A stretch of DNA of 64,000 nucleotides from an uncultured Clostridia bacterium (GCA_934157035.1 CAKPHG010000006.1:1-64000); one strand, 5' to 3'. Positions 34,568-43,429 are shown, counted from the first letter of the stretch. The notes: generated by a model not told the origin, from the letters alone. Made by a program: numbers and translations.

Positions 34568-36178
34568 TTATTTTTTTGTTTCTTCATACTCTTTGCAAAT
34601 CTGCTCAAGTTGTTCTCCGGTAAGAATCTCATCTACAAGAAGTCTTTCAGCAATAATTCCAAGCAATTCTTTGTTGTCTTCTATAATCTTTTCCGCATGT
34701 TCATTTCCTTCATTGATTATGCTTTGAATTTCCTTATCAAGCTGGGCTTTTTTCTCATCTGAAATGAGGTAATCTCTTGCTCCATATTCACTAATATATG
34801 ACCTGTTCTTGTTGCTTGCTTCTTTCGAAAGTCCATAAAACATAATCATATTCCTAGCTATTGAATTTGCTGCATTTAAATCTGAACATGCTACTGTGCT
34901 ATCTTTTTGTGTAAGAATGCTTTCGCCTATTCTTCCTCCTAAATACATTGCTATTTGATCAATGAAATATTCTCTGGAATAATTTAATGTTTTTCCTGTA
35001 ATTTTATATGGCCAGTTTACTCCCAGAAAATCCATCATAGGAAGAATTGAAACAAAAGCTATTTTTTCATCTTTCACATTTAAGCATTTCTGTGAGACAA
35101 TATAATGTCCAGTCTCGTGATAAGCTATCATTCTTTTCTCATCTTCACTTGTATTATTATACAATTTAAGATATGTGTTATAACAACTTAATACAGACTG
35201 CTTATCTACATTTTTCTTACCTTTTCTTCTAGCTTCCAAAAATGCTTTCTCAAAGATACTAATTACATTACCAGGATTGCAAGAAATAGATTCAGAAAGG
35301 CATGAAGTATATATTCCAAACTTAATCATATTGTCATCTATTTTTACTTTATACTTCTTTTCAAATGATTCAATATGATTCTTTATCATTGGCTGTAATT
35401 CTTCAAGCTCCGGTTCTTCAACATATACTTCATTCAAATGTTTTGCAATAGTTCCATCCTGTAAAAAATAAGTATCAAAATCTTCCGTACTACATGTTGT
35501 AATAAAAGGAATTTTATATGCAACAATTAAAGCTTTGAGCATTTTAATCAACCAATAATCTGTTTTCATGTACAATGCTTTGTCTACATACAGAACAACC
35601 TGTTTACGGTTTTTTACTAAAAAATTAAAGATTTTTTTGACCATCATTTCCATCAAAAAATCATTTTCTATTTTTAGTATTCTTTCAGGACTGAACATTA
35701 TTACTCTTTTTTCAAAGAATTCTTTTGGACACTGATTCGTTGCAATCTGCCTTGCTATTTCTTCTGCAAGGGCTGTTTTTCCTACCTCCATATTTCCTAC
35801 TAAAAATACATTGTTTCTTGTTCTTTGAGATAAATAAAACCATATTTTTTCTATTTCATTATCTCTACCTACCAATGGCATAGTCTGCCTTTTAGCAAAC
35901 TTTTGGCTTACATCTGTCAAGTATCCATTCAAACTTGTAGGAACCAAATTTACCATAAGTTCAGCACATTTTATTAAATTTTGTGCTACACTCATTTTTA
36001 TTGGAACATTTAACATTTCTTCATTGTCCATTTCAATTTGGAGCCTAATATCTTCTGCATTTTTTCCCAACTTTGCAGCTTTTATAGCCTGTTTTAATTC
36101 TTTTGCAGACACTTGTATTTTTTCTTCTTTTCCCTTAACTTTTATTGTAAGTTCAATATACCCTTCTAACTTTTTCAT
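34568..36178 (-). CDS. Soluble Clp-type AAA+ domain fused to M41 (FtsH-type) metalloprotease
   Basis: 536 aa without membrane segments. Residues 1-100 form a unique N-domain (GYIELTIKVKGKEEKIQVSA). A ClpA/B-like AAA+ module follows: PLVGRDNEIEKIWFYLSQR, Walker A GNMEVGKTA (~128), and a Walker B position reading VVLYVDKAL (~196), where the catalytic Glu is replaced by Lys-Ala. An M41 peptidase (~345-536) carries the zinc site AYHETGHYI (~352, HExxH) and the third ligand region CSDLNAANSIARNMIMFYGLS (~433, like FtsH SNDLxxAT.lAr.MV..yGMS, shown here slightly over one motif length and best read at its key D and MxxxYG residues). It could be an ATP-binding but weakly hydrolysing protease regulator. 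Divergent from a beta-CASP nuclease gene. Composition less AT-rich than neighbours. Confidence 0.85.
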   Translation of the reverse strand: MKKLEGYIELTIKVKGKEEKIQVSAKELKQAIKAAKLGKNAEDIRLQIEMDNEEMLNVPIKMSVAQNLIKCAELMVNLVPTSLNGYLTDVSQKFAKRQTMPLVGRDNEIEKIWFYLSQRTRNNVFLVGNMEVGKTALAEEIARQIATNQCPKEFFEKRVIMFSPERILKIENDFLMEMMVKKIFNFLVKNRKQVVLYVDKALYMKTDYWLIKMLKALIVAYKIPFITTCSTEDFDTYFLQDGTIAKHLNEVYVEEPELEELQPMIKNHIESFEKKYKVKIDDNMIKFGIYTSCLSESISCNPGNVISIFEKAFLEARRKGKKNVDKQSVLSCYNTYLKLYNNTSEDEKRMIAYHETGHYIVSQKCLNVKDEKIAFVSILPMMDFLGVNWPYKITGKTLNYSREYFIDQIAMYLGGRIGESILTQKDSTVACSDLNAANSIARNMIMFYGLSKEASNKNRSYISEYGARDYLISDEKKAQLDKEIQSIINEGNEHAEKIIEDNKELLGIIAERLLVDEILTGEQLEQICKEYEETKK

Positions 36179-36467
36179 AATTACTACCTCCTTTAAATTG
36201 TCTTTATTTCATTAAGTTTTTTGTAGTACTTATAAATTATAATTTTTTCTCCTTTCTTAATAATAAAAGTAAATATAATACTAAATACTATTTAGTTAAT
36301 TTTTATGTAAATATATTATCATAATTTTCTATTTTTTTCAACATTTTAAACTATTTATTTTATTTTTATTGATTTTGTTCATATAAAATGATAAAATAAC
36401 ATTGTATTTAATTTATAGCAACCAAAAAACTTTTAATTGCAAATTGTAAGAAAGGAGATTATGCTTA

Positions 36468-37895
36468 ATGGGCAAATCTAACCGGTTTTATGCAGATATT
36501 ATGGCTTTACATGTAGAAGTAACAGGTTCTTGTATCTTAGTAAATTTAGTTTTTCCTAACTTTACAAAGAAAGTTCTTGTAGACTGTGGACTTTTTCAGG
36601 AATTAGACTATGCTGACCTAAATAAAACGCTTCCGTTTGATGCAAGTAAGATTGATTATGTTATAGTTACTCACAACCATGTAGATCATACAGGAAGGCT
36701 TCCTCTTCTTGTTAAAAATGGTTATCGTGGAGACATTCATATGTCTTATACTACAACTAAATTAATTGGAAATGCACTCGGTGATAGTTATAAGGTACTT
36801 CGCTGTAAATCAAAGTTATTTAACGAACCTAACCTGTACAGCATTGATGATGTGGAAGAAACTTTAAAACATGTCAAAGGTCATCCTTACGAAGAAAGTG
36901 TTCGGTTAGACGATAATATCAAAATTACTTTCTTTATGAATGGACATTTGCCTGGTGCTGCATGTGTACTTTTACAAGCTAAATATCGAGATCACTCCAA
37001 GTATTATCAAGATATTAATCTTTTATTTACTGGAGACTACAATAACAAAAATCTGTTCTTTGATGTTCCACCTATTCCTAAATGGGTACATCAGTTGCCG
37101 ATAACGATAATTCAAGAATCCACCTATGGTAAAATGGATTCTTCTGAAATCAAATGTGTGTTTGAAGAAAACATGTTATCAGCAATAAAAGAAAACAAAG
37201 AAATTGTTGTTCCTGTCTTTTCACTTGGTAGATCTCAGGAAATATTGTATACTTTACAATCCTGGCAAAATGAAGGTAAATTAAGTAAGGATATTCCTAT
37301 TTATTTAGATGGAAAATTAGCTATGTCCTATACTAATATTTATCTTACAGACGGTCTTGATAATAAAAAGGAATGTATGGATTTTATTCCAGAAAATTTC
37401 ACATTTATTTCAAGCCAAGAAATGCGCAGTACTATTATGGCAGATCATAGCTGTAAAATTATTCTTTCAACTTCAGGTATGGGCTCACATGGTCCTTGCC
37501 AAACTTATCTTCCTGCATATTTAAAACGCGAAAATGCCTTAATTCATTTCACAGGATATTGTGCAGAAGAAACTCTTGGCAGAAAGCTTTATGAGTGTAC
37601 AGCTAATGACAAGATTGATGTATTTGGACTTCAAGTCGTAAAAAAAGCTGATGTTCGCTTCACTTCTGAATTTTCCGCCCATGCTAAAGCAGATGAACTA
37701 ATTGACTTTTTAAGACCGTTTGAATCCCTTAAATTTGTGCTCGTTAATCATGGTGAGAAAGATAGCAAAGAAATTTATGCTAATCGAATCATTGATGAAA
37801 TTAACCCAACAGATGGGGTTGGAATCTTAGAAAGAGACTATTTGTTCAGAGTAGATGGATATGGTCTTAAAAGATCATTTTCTTCAAAGTTCTAG
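36468..37895 (+). CDS. Beta-CASP metallo-beta-lactamase-fold ribonuclease (CPSF73/YSH1-like)
   Basis: 475 aa. The metallo-beta-lactamase core has VIVTHNHVDHTGRLPLL (motif 2, HxHxDH), FMNGHLPGAACVLL (motif 3 His) and LLFTGDYNNKN (motif 4 Asp). The beta-CASP cap follows with ESTYGK, VVPVFSLGRSQEILY, ILSTSGMGSHGPCQTYL and ALIHFTGYCAEETLGRKL, and a final EFSAHAKADELIDFL and VLVNHGEKDS supply motifs B/C. Family members are endo/exoribonucleases acting on RNA. AAAGGAG precedes the ATG. Divergent from the AAA-M41 protease across a 289-bp region, and both genes share a less AT-biased composition, so they may have arrived together. Confidence 0.9.
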   Translation: MGKSNRFYADIMALHVEVTGSCILVNLVFPNFTKKVLVDCGLFQELDYADLNKTLPFDASKIDYVIVTHNHVDHTGRLPLLVKNGYRGDIHMSYTTTKLIGNALGDSYKVLRCKSKLFNEPNLYSIDDVEETLKHVKGHPYEESVRLDDNIKITFFMNGHLPGAACVLLQAKYRDHSKYYQDINLLFTGDYNNKNLFFDVPPIPKWVHQLPITIIQESTYGKMDSSEIKCVFEENMLSAIKENKEIVVPVFSLGRSQEILYTLQSWQNEGKLSKDIPIYLDGKLAMSYTNIYLTDGLDNKKECMDFIPENFTFISSQEMRSTIMADHSCKIILSTSGMGSHGPCQTYLPAYLKRENALIHFTGYCAEETLGRKLYECTANDKIDVFGLQVVKKADVRFTSEFSAHAKADELIDFLRPFESLKFVLVNHGEKDSKEIYANRIIDEINPTDGVGILERDYLFRVDGYGLKRSFSSKF

Positions 37896-37920
37896 TTTAA
37901 AACTAGCATATCTTTATTAA

Positions 37921-37955
37921 AAAGAGCTTGGAAATTATCCAAGCTCTTTTCTTTT
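37921..37955. terminator. Bidirectional terminator
   Basis: AAAGAGCTTGG and CCAAGCTCTTT flank a 7-nt loop, with TCTTTT after it. It ends the beta-CASP gene; the convergent DUF1540 stop overlaps its edge. Confidence 0.88.
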
Positions 37956-38115
37956 ATTTGTTTTTATAACTACTACACATAGATTCATCTGGTTGTTTTG
38001 TATCACAATTTTCTACTGGTGTAACTACTATTTGTTTTAAAGAACATTCCTGTCTTCCATTTTCATTATATTTACAGCTTGTAACTGTACAATTAATCTT
38101 TTGATCATTTTCCAT
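37954..38115 (-). CDS. DUF1540 small Cys-rich protein
   Basis: 53 aa: MENDQKINCTVTSCKYN, then GRQECSLKQIVV and DESMCSSYKNK. The spacing C-x4-C, CSL.qI.V and the final CxSY(K/R) is the DUF1540 pattern, found almost only in spore-forming Firmicutes and thought to bind metal through its cysteines. AAGGGAAG stands 9 nt before the ATG at 38115. Function unknown; a role in sporulation or metal handling is inference from distribution. Confidence 0.85.
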   Translation of the reverse strand: MENDQKINCTVTSCKYNENGRQECSLKQIVVTPVENCDTKQPDESMCSSYKNK

Positions 38116-38256
38116 TTTAATATCTTCCCTTCTTTTTTTATTTTTATAATTATATTATGTTCACTTTAAAGAAAAATATTAATTTTTAAAAGCTGTAGAA
38201 AAATAATTTGAAAAATAGATAATCATTTTTTATACTATAAATGATGTTAACAAAAA

Positions 38257-38301
38257 AAATAAGTAGTAATTTTACCCATTTTTGTAAAAAACTACTTATT
38301 T
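38257..38301. terminator. Terminator of the Cys/Gly-rich small gene
   Basis: AAATAAGTAGT and ACTACTTATTT form an 11-bp stem; the minus-strand side is followed by TTTTTTT. Located 17 nt past the stop at 38318. Confidence 0.8.
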
Positions 38302-38317
38302 TTGAATATGTTTATTT

Positions 38318-38500
38318 TTAGCAGCTTCTTCCACAGCAACAATTATTTCCAAAGTTTGTGAATAATAATAAGAATATAATTATAAAGAATAATATTTCAC
38401 TATCTCCACAGCCGCATCCTCCAAATAATCCATTTAAAAATCCGCCATTATTACAACCACATCCATTGTTGCAACCACAATTTCTTACTTCATCTTGCAT
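38318..38500 (-). CDS. Small Cys/Gly-rich single-helix membrane protein
   Basis: 60 aa: MQDEVRNCGCNNGCGCNN, GGCGCGDSEILFFIIIFLLLFTNFG, and a tail NNCCCGRSC. Eleven cysteines flank one hydrophobic helix (~34-48). AGAGGAGGT before the ATG, own terminator. Similar very short proteins (Gly/Cys-rich with a FFIIIFLLL helix) are common in sporulating Bacilli and Clostridia, where some are coat or forespore membrane components; the link here is by resemblance only. Confidence 0.7.
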   Translation of the reverse strand: MQDEVRNCGCNNGCGCNNGGFLNGLFGGCGCGDSEILFFIIIFLLLFTNFGNNCCCGRSC

Positions 38501-38553
38501 TTTCCTTTACCTCCTCTTTTTTCTTTATATAATATAATATGTTTTTTTGTTTA

Positions 38554-38582
38554 TTGTGTTACTATATGCTTTGTGATATAAT
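38554..38582 (+). promoter_or_regulatory. Promoter of the U32 gene
   Basis: TTGTGT (38554-38559), a 17-bp spacer and TATAAT (38577-38582), 30 nt ahead of the ATG at 38613. Confidence 0.65.
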
Positions 38583-38612
38583 ACTTTTGTAAAAAAATAA
38601 GGAGCAATAAAT

Positions 38613-41138
38613 ATGAAAAAAATAGAATTACTTTCTCCTGTTGGAGATTTTGAATGTTTAAAAGCAGCTGTGCAAAATGGTGCAGATAGTGTATATTTTG
38701 GAGCTGCCAATTTTAATGCTAGAGCTTCTGCAACAAACTTTGACTTGACTAGCTTAAAGGAAGCTATCTCTTATGCAAAATTAAGAGGCGTTAATACTCA
38801 CCTAACATTAAATACTTTAATAAAAGATACAGAATTTGACGATGCGGTTCTTTTAGCTAAAAAAGCTTATGAATTTGGTATAGATGCAATAATTGTACAA
38901 GATTTAGGTTTAGCACGTTTTTTAATAAAAAATTTTCCAGATTTGCCTATACATGCTAGCACACAAATGACAATACATAACTTAGAAGGTGCACTAGAAG
39001 CCCAAAATCTAGGTTTTAAAAGAGTAGTTTTATCAAGAGAACTATCTCTAGAAGAAATACAATATATATGCGCAAATACAAATGTAGAAATAGAAACATT
39101 TATACACGGAGCACTTTGTATCTCATATTCAGGCCAGTGCTTATTTTCAAGTATGGTAGGTGGAAGATCAGGAAACCGTGGCAAATGTGCTGGTCCATGT
39201 AGACTCCCTTATGAGCTGTTGGGGACGTTTCCTTTCGGTTCATCTGTCCCTTTCGGCTCATCAACCAACTCTGCCAAATCTGAGATTCAAACACCAGAAA
39301 CAGAAAATTTTAAGAATAGTATTCATACTAATTCGAAAAAATATATACTTAGTACTAAAGATTTGTGTGGCTTAGAGTTTTTACCTAAATTAATTGATGC
39401 AGGAGTTATGTGTTTTAAAATCGAAGGAAGAATGAAAACTCCTGAATATGTTGCTACTGTTACCAGAATCTATAGAAAATATATTGACTTAGCTTTATCA
39501 AACGAGCCTTATGTAATAGACAAAAAAGATATAAAAGATTTAATGCAAGTATTTAATCGTGGTGGTTTTTCTACTGGTCATCTAGATTCTAAATCAAATA
39601 CATCTTTAGTATTTCCTGAAAAACCAAATAACATGGGAATTTATATTGGAAACATTGCAAATTTTAAACCTAACAAAGGTCATGTTTTTATTAATCTAAC
39701 AGATGACCTATCTATTGGCGATACTATTGAATTTGAAAAAGAATCTACAAAATATACTGTTTCTGAATTTATGATAAAGAACAAGAATATTACTACTGGC
39801 TTTAAAAAGCAACTTGTTGAAGTTGGTAGAATGAAAGGAAACTTACATATTGGAGATAAGGTATATAAAACTAATAGTAAAGAACTTTCTACCTCTGCAC
39901 ATTTGTCTTACCAAGAAGAGCACAAAAAAGTAGATTTAAGTGCTTGTATTACATTGAAAAAAGATTCACCTATTTTGCTTAATGTTAGCACTATTTTAAA
40001 TACTAATCCTATTTTCAATAATATAAGTATCTCATTATCTTCAGATACATTGCCTGTTGAGGCTAAATCACAACCTTTAGACAGCAATAGAGTTGTATCA
40101 CAACTTAATAAGACAAAAGATACTATTTTTACTTTTAAAGATATCGATGTAATATTAGATGATAACCTATTTCTGCCTTCTATAAAGGTTTTAAATGAAT
40201 TAAGAAGAAATGCATTAGATGAAATTCTATTGATTGCAAACAGTAGAATTTTAAGAAACTCCCCTGTTTTATCTAATTTTAATAAAGCAACAAACACAAA
40301 AAATACACAAAAAAATAAAAAAGAAATTTCTGTCTTATTAAATATGTTAGATGAATACAAGAATTACAACGAATTAAAAAATATAGATAATGTATATATT
40401 CCATTAAAATTTTTTGGAAATAAAAAATATGAAAATATTATTAAAAACATTTGCGAAAACTTTAATACTTACATTTATTTACCTACAGTTATCAAATCAA
40501 ACTATACTAATTTGCTTCATAATGTAATAGATAATTCTATTGAAACTTTTAAAGTATCTGGCTTTGTTGTTTCAAATATTTCAAATGGCAACTTTATTGG
40601 TCAAATGAAGGATAAATATAATAACAGATTTAAGTTTATTGGTAATTATACACTTAACATTTACAATAATAATAGTGTTCAAGAATGGAAAGAACTTGGA
40701 ATTAATAGATTAACAATTTCACCTGAATTAGATAAATCTACAATAGATGATATATTAAATAATTCTAATGTAGAGCAAGAATTAATTGTATATGGCAGGA
40801 CTCCTTTAATGAGTATGAATTATTGCTTGCTTGGAAAAACTAACAAATGTTATCCTACTTGTGGAACACAATGTAAAAATAACGGAAAATATTATTTAAA
40901 AGATAGACTAGGTTTCTTGTTTCCTATTCTCTCAGATAGCATTCAAACTGTTAGCACACTTTATAATAGCAAAATAACATCTATTTGCGCAAAAGATTTT
41001 CCTAATACTACTTCTTATCGAATAGACTTATTAGATGAAACAATAGATAATATAAATACTATTGTAAACACTGTCCTTTCTGGCGATAGATTAGAAGGAA
41101 AAGATTACACAAATGGCAATTTAAATAGAGAAATATAA
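38613..41138 (+). CDS. U32 peptidase-family protein with in-frame repeat insertion
   Basis: 841 aa. The N-terminal U32 domain has ELLSPVGDFECLKAAVQNGADSVYFG in its two halves, IVQDLGLARFLIKNFPDLPIHASTQMTIHN in parts, FIHGALCISYSGQCLFSS and GGRSGNRGKCAGPCRLPYE. Its four Cys pattern is typical of the family, whose best-studied members (RlhA, TrhP/TrhO) hydroxylate RNA bases and which probably bind an Fe-S cluster. CGLEFLPKLIDAGVMCFKIEGRMKTPEYVATVT follows (in segments). The long C-terminal DUF3656-like half ends near CYPTCGTQCKNN. Between PCRLPYELL and KKYILSTKDLCG an extra segment of about 40 residues starts GTFPFGSSVPFGSS, encoded by a hairpin repeat (39213-39261). Reading frame is kept. Confidence 0.9.
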   Translation: MKKIELLSPVGDFECLKAAVQNGADSVYFGAANFNARASATNFDLTSLKEAISYAKLRGVNTHLTLNTLIKDTEFDDAVLLAKKAYEFGIDAIIVQDLGLARFLIKNFPDLPIHASTQMTIHNLEGALEAQNLGFKRVVLSRELSLEEIQYICANTNVEIETFIHGALCISYSGQCLFSSMVGGRSGNRGKCAGPCRLPYELLGTFPFGSSVPFGSSTNSAKSEIQTPETENFKNSIHTNSKKYILSTKDLCGLEFLPKLIDAGVMCFKIEGRMKTPEYVATVTRIYRKYIDLALSNEPYVIDKKDIKDLMQVFNRGGFSTGHLDSKSNTSLVFPEKPNNMGIYIGNIANFKPNKGHVFINLTDDLSIGDTIEFEKESTKYTVSEFMIKNKNITTGFKKQLVEVGRMKGNLHIGDKVYKTNSKELSTSAHLSYQEEHKKVDLSACITLKKDSPILLNVSTILNTNPIFNNISISLSSDTLPVEAKSQPLDSNRVVSQLNKTKDTIFTFKDIDVILDDNLFLPSIKVLNELRRNALDEILLIANSRILRNSPVLSNFNKATNTKNTQKNKKEISVLLNMLDEYKNYNELKNIDNVYIPLKFFGNKKYENIIKNICENFNTYIYLPTVIKSNYTNLLHNVIDNSIETFKVSGFVVSNISNGNFIGQMKDKYNNRFKFIGNYTLNIYNNNSVQEWKELGINRLTISPELDKSTIDDILNNSNVEQELIVYGRTPLMSMNYCLLGKTNKCYPTCGTQCKNNGKYYLKDRLGFLFPILSDSIQTVSTLYNSKITSICAKDFPNTTSYRIDLLDETIDNINTIVNTVLSGDRLEGKDYTNGNLNREI
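39213..39261. repeat. GGGGACG-core repeat, copy 4, inside the U32 gene
   Basis: A 49-nt copy beginning GAGCTGTTGGGGACGTTTC and ending TCCCTTTCGGCTCA. It is almost identical, base by base, to the reverse complement of the intergenic copy at 41741-41789, differing at only a few C/T positions. It is translated as part of the U32 protein (about residues 201-217). Confidence 0.9.
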
Positions 41139-41279
41139 TAAACTAATAGGGACGGGCCTTTTTAGTTTAGCATTTTTTATAAATTAATATAGCAGTATAA
41201 TATATATTTTTTATTTTGAATATTATACTGCTTTATTTTATTATTAGCTAAACTAAAAAGGCCCGTCCCTATTAGTTTA
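41139..41279. repeat. Nested inverted-repeat element, copy 5 (paired units)
   Basis: A 33-nt unit (41139-41171) starting TAAACTAATAGGGACGG is repeated in exact inverted form at 41247-41279. Between them a 12-nt perfect inverted repeat AGCAGTATAATA/TATTATACTGCT (41191-41202, 41221-41232) lies nested. Each outer unit is itself a hairpin with TAAACTAA/TTAGTTTA arms around the GGGACG core. The element starts at the base after the U32 stop codon and nearly reaches the stop of the convergent RNHCP gene. Confidence 0.9.
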
Positions 41280-41287
41280 CTACTTTT

Positions 41288-41596
41288 TTAATGTTTTGCA
41301 CTTAAACTTATTATTAAGTCCATGTTGTCATCTTTTGCTGCTTTATTTTTTCTAATTTTTCCACATTTCTTGCATTTAAATATTATTACATATCCTTTTT
41401 TACTATCTATTTCTAGCCCTATTGGTTCTAATATTCCATGGCATTCTTCTGCTCTATCTCCTGGGTTTATATCTACATGTTTTGAATGTAGGCAATGTGG
41501 ACAATGGTTTCTACAAGAATATCCTAATATTGGAACTTTTTTACCACAATTTTCACAAATAAATTCCTCGTCTATTTCAGTAAATTTTCTTTCCAT
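41288..41596 (-). CDS. RNHCP domain zinc-ribbon protein
   Basis: 102 aa. FICENCGKKVPILGYSCRNHCPHCLHSKHVD carries the RNHCP signature (CRNHCPHC..S.HVD, in pieces) after a first CENC pair. GDRAEECHGILEPIGL and IIFKCKKCGKIRKNKAAKDDN add a second CxxC. Eight or more Cys/His residues in two ribbons suggest structural zinc and a nucleic-acid-binding role; the family has no assigned function. AAAGAAAGG precedes the ATG. Convergent with the U32 gene through the nested repeat element. Confidence 0.88.
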   Translation of the reverse strand: MERKFTEIDEEFICENCGKKVPILGYSCRNHCPHCLHSKHVDINPGDRAEECHGILEPIGLEIDSKKGYVIIFKCKKCGKIRKNKAAKDDNMDLIISLSAKH

Positions 41597-41740
41597 TTGT
41601 TTTTTCCTTTCTTTGCATTCTTTAGTTTAAAAATCATAGAATTACCAAAATCAATATTAATAAATTACATAAATTTTGTATTTTTTCTTTATTATAATTC
41701 TAAATATATTCAAAATGCAAAAGCAACACACTTATTTTTT

Positions 41741-41789
41741 GGACCGAAAGGGACAGATGAGCCGAAAAGAAACGTCCCCAACGGCTCAA
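41741..41789. repeat. GGGGACG-core repeat, copy 6
   Basis: GGACCGAAAGGGACAGATGA through AACGTCCCCAACGGCTCAA; the minus strand reads TTGAGCCGTTGGGGACGTTT. The TGA stop of the uridine-kinase-like gene (41788-41786) lies inside it, so the repeat supplies the end of that frame. Near-identical to copy 4 in the U32 gene. Confidence 0.88.
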
Positions 41790-43429
41790 TCGTAATTAAA
41801 GATGCCTCCTCCTATGAATTCTCTTAGTAAAGAATTTTTAGGAATATCTTCTATGTCTATTTGTTCAAAGTATTTTAAGAATTCAGTTAATCTTTTGGCT
41901 TCTGCATATTCTTTTTCTTCTTTTCCTATTTGACTAAACAAAGGTAATGCATATTTTTTTAGTGCATTTATTTCATATATAAGTGATGTGTTAAACATTA
42001 CATCTGCCTCTTCTTGGAATGGGAATATGTTTTTTTCTTCCCCTGCTGATATAGAGTACCAAGAAGATAATGTTCTTAACGCATCATAGCTTCTAAATCT
42101 ACTGTCTCTAACTGTTCTTCTTATTATTCTTGTATCTGTAGTTGATATTCTGTTGTAATAATCTATATTTAATACTGTTAATGCACTAATATATATTTTA
42201 AATTTTTGATTTTTATCTATTGCTGGTGTTAATTCATCATTTAAGCAGTGGATTCCTTCCATTATAAGTACTTCGTCTTCTTCTAGTTTCATTGTTTTTC
42301 CTTTATAATGTTTCGTTCCTTTTTTAAAGTCAAATGTTGGAACTTCTATTTCTTCGCCATTTAATAGTTTTACTAAATGTTCATTTAATAATTTTAAATC
42401 TACCGCTTCTAACGCTTCGAAATTATAGTTACCAAATTCATCTCTTGGTGTCTCTTCACGCTCCACAAAATAATTGTCTACAGATATTGTCTTTGGTTTT
42501 AGTCCATTTAATTTTAGTTGTATTCCTAGTCTTTTAGCAAATGTTGTTTTTCCAGAAGATGATGGTCCTGCTATTAATATTACTCTTTTCTTTCTATCTT
42601 CTATTATTTTATCTGCTATATTTGCTATTTTTTTCTCGTGTAATGCCTCTGAAAGTAAAATAATATCTTTTGCTTCCCCATTTCTAATTTTTTCGTTTAA
42701 TTGGCTCAATGTAGCAATTCCTAAAATTCTATATATATCGTCATACTCCTCTAGTGTTGCTAAAAGTTTCTTTCCTTCTTGATATGGTTTTATTTCATTT
42801 GGCTTGTTTTTACTTGGATAACGAATTAAAAATCCGTCATGGTATTTCATAATGTCGAACAAGTTTATGTATCCTGTAGAAATTGGCATAACTCCATAAA
42901 AATAATTGTAATATTCTTCACAAAAATATAATGATACTGTTTTTTTATCCTTATTTTCTAGTTGCATTTCTCCTATTTCTGTGTTTTCCTTTTTTATAAA
43001 CTTACTAGCCTCTTCTTTAGACATTTGTACTTTTTTTATAGGTAAATTTTTATTTATTATTTCTTGCATTCTAGCTTTTACTTTTTCTATCATATCATTT
43101 GTAATAATTTCGTTTTCTACTTTACAAAACATGCTACTTGATAATTGAAAATTTACTGTCAATTTTATTTGTGGATATAACTCTTCAAAAGCCATTGCCA
43201 TAATAAATAACAGCCCTCTTGTATATGTGCGTGCACCATCTCTTGTAGATGTATTTAATAATTCTACTTCATCATTTGCCTTCAATACATAATTTAGTGG
43301 TTTTACTTCATTATTTACCATACATGCTATAATATTTTCTTTTTCTTCTATCGCTTCTTTGAAAGCTTCAATAACTGTAGTATTTTCATTTTTTATTTCA
43401 ATTTCTATATTTTTATAACTAACTTTCAT
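41786..43429 (-). CDS. TGS/ThrRS-editing-like N-terminus fused to uridine kinase-like domain
   Basis: 547 aa. Residues 1-60 form a TGS-like domain (VSYKNIEIEIKNENTTVIEA), then a ThrRS N2-like region (GARTYTRGLLFIMAMAFEEL). From about residue 270 comes a uridine kinase/PRK domain: VILIAGPSSSGKTTFAKRLG (Walker A), ISVDNYFVEREETPRDEFGNYNFEALEAVD (short parts), LIMEGIHCLND, and RIIRRTVRDSRFR. Proteins of this two-part build are widespread in Firmicutes and are usually called nucleoside kinases; the substrate is not certain. The ATG at 43429 follows AAAGAGG, which overlaps the ATG five codons upstream. Its stop lies inside repeat copy 6. Confidence 0.85.
   Translation of the reverse strand: MKVSYKNIEIEIKNENTTVIEAFKEAIEEKENIIACMVNNEVKPLNYVLKANDEVELLNTSTRDGARTYTRGLLFIMAMAFEELYPQIKLTVNFQLSSSMFCKVENEIITNDMIEKVKARMQEIINKNLPIKKVQMSKEEASKFIKKENTEIGEMQLENKDKKTVSLYFCEEYYNYFYGVMPISTGYINLFDIMKYHDGFLIRYPSKNKPNEIKPYQEGKKLLATLEEYDDIYRILGIATLSQLNEKIRNGEAKDIILLSEALHEKKIANIADKIIEDRKKRVILIAGPSSSGKTTFAKRLGIQLKLNGLKPKTISVDNYFVEREETPRDEFGNYNFEALEAVDLKLLNEHLVKLLNGEEIEVPTFDFKKGTKHYKGKTMKLEEDEVLIMEGIHCLNDELTPAIDKNQKFKIYISALTVLNIDYYNRISTTDTRIIRRTVRDSRFRSYDALRTLSSWYSISAGEEKNIFPFQEEADVMFNTSLIYEINALKKYALPLFSQIGKEEKEYAEAKRLTEFLKYFEQIDIEDIPKNSLLREFIGGGIFNYD

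Noticed and set aside
36179..36467. Small gene between the protease and the beta-CASP RNase
   Set aside because: No frame with a ribosome site was found in the 289 bp; it appears to be a shared regulatory region.
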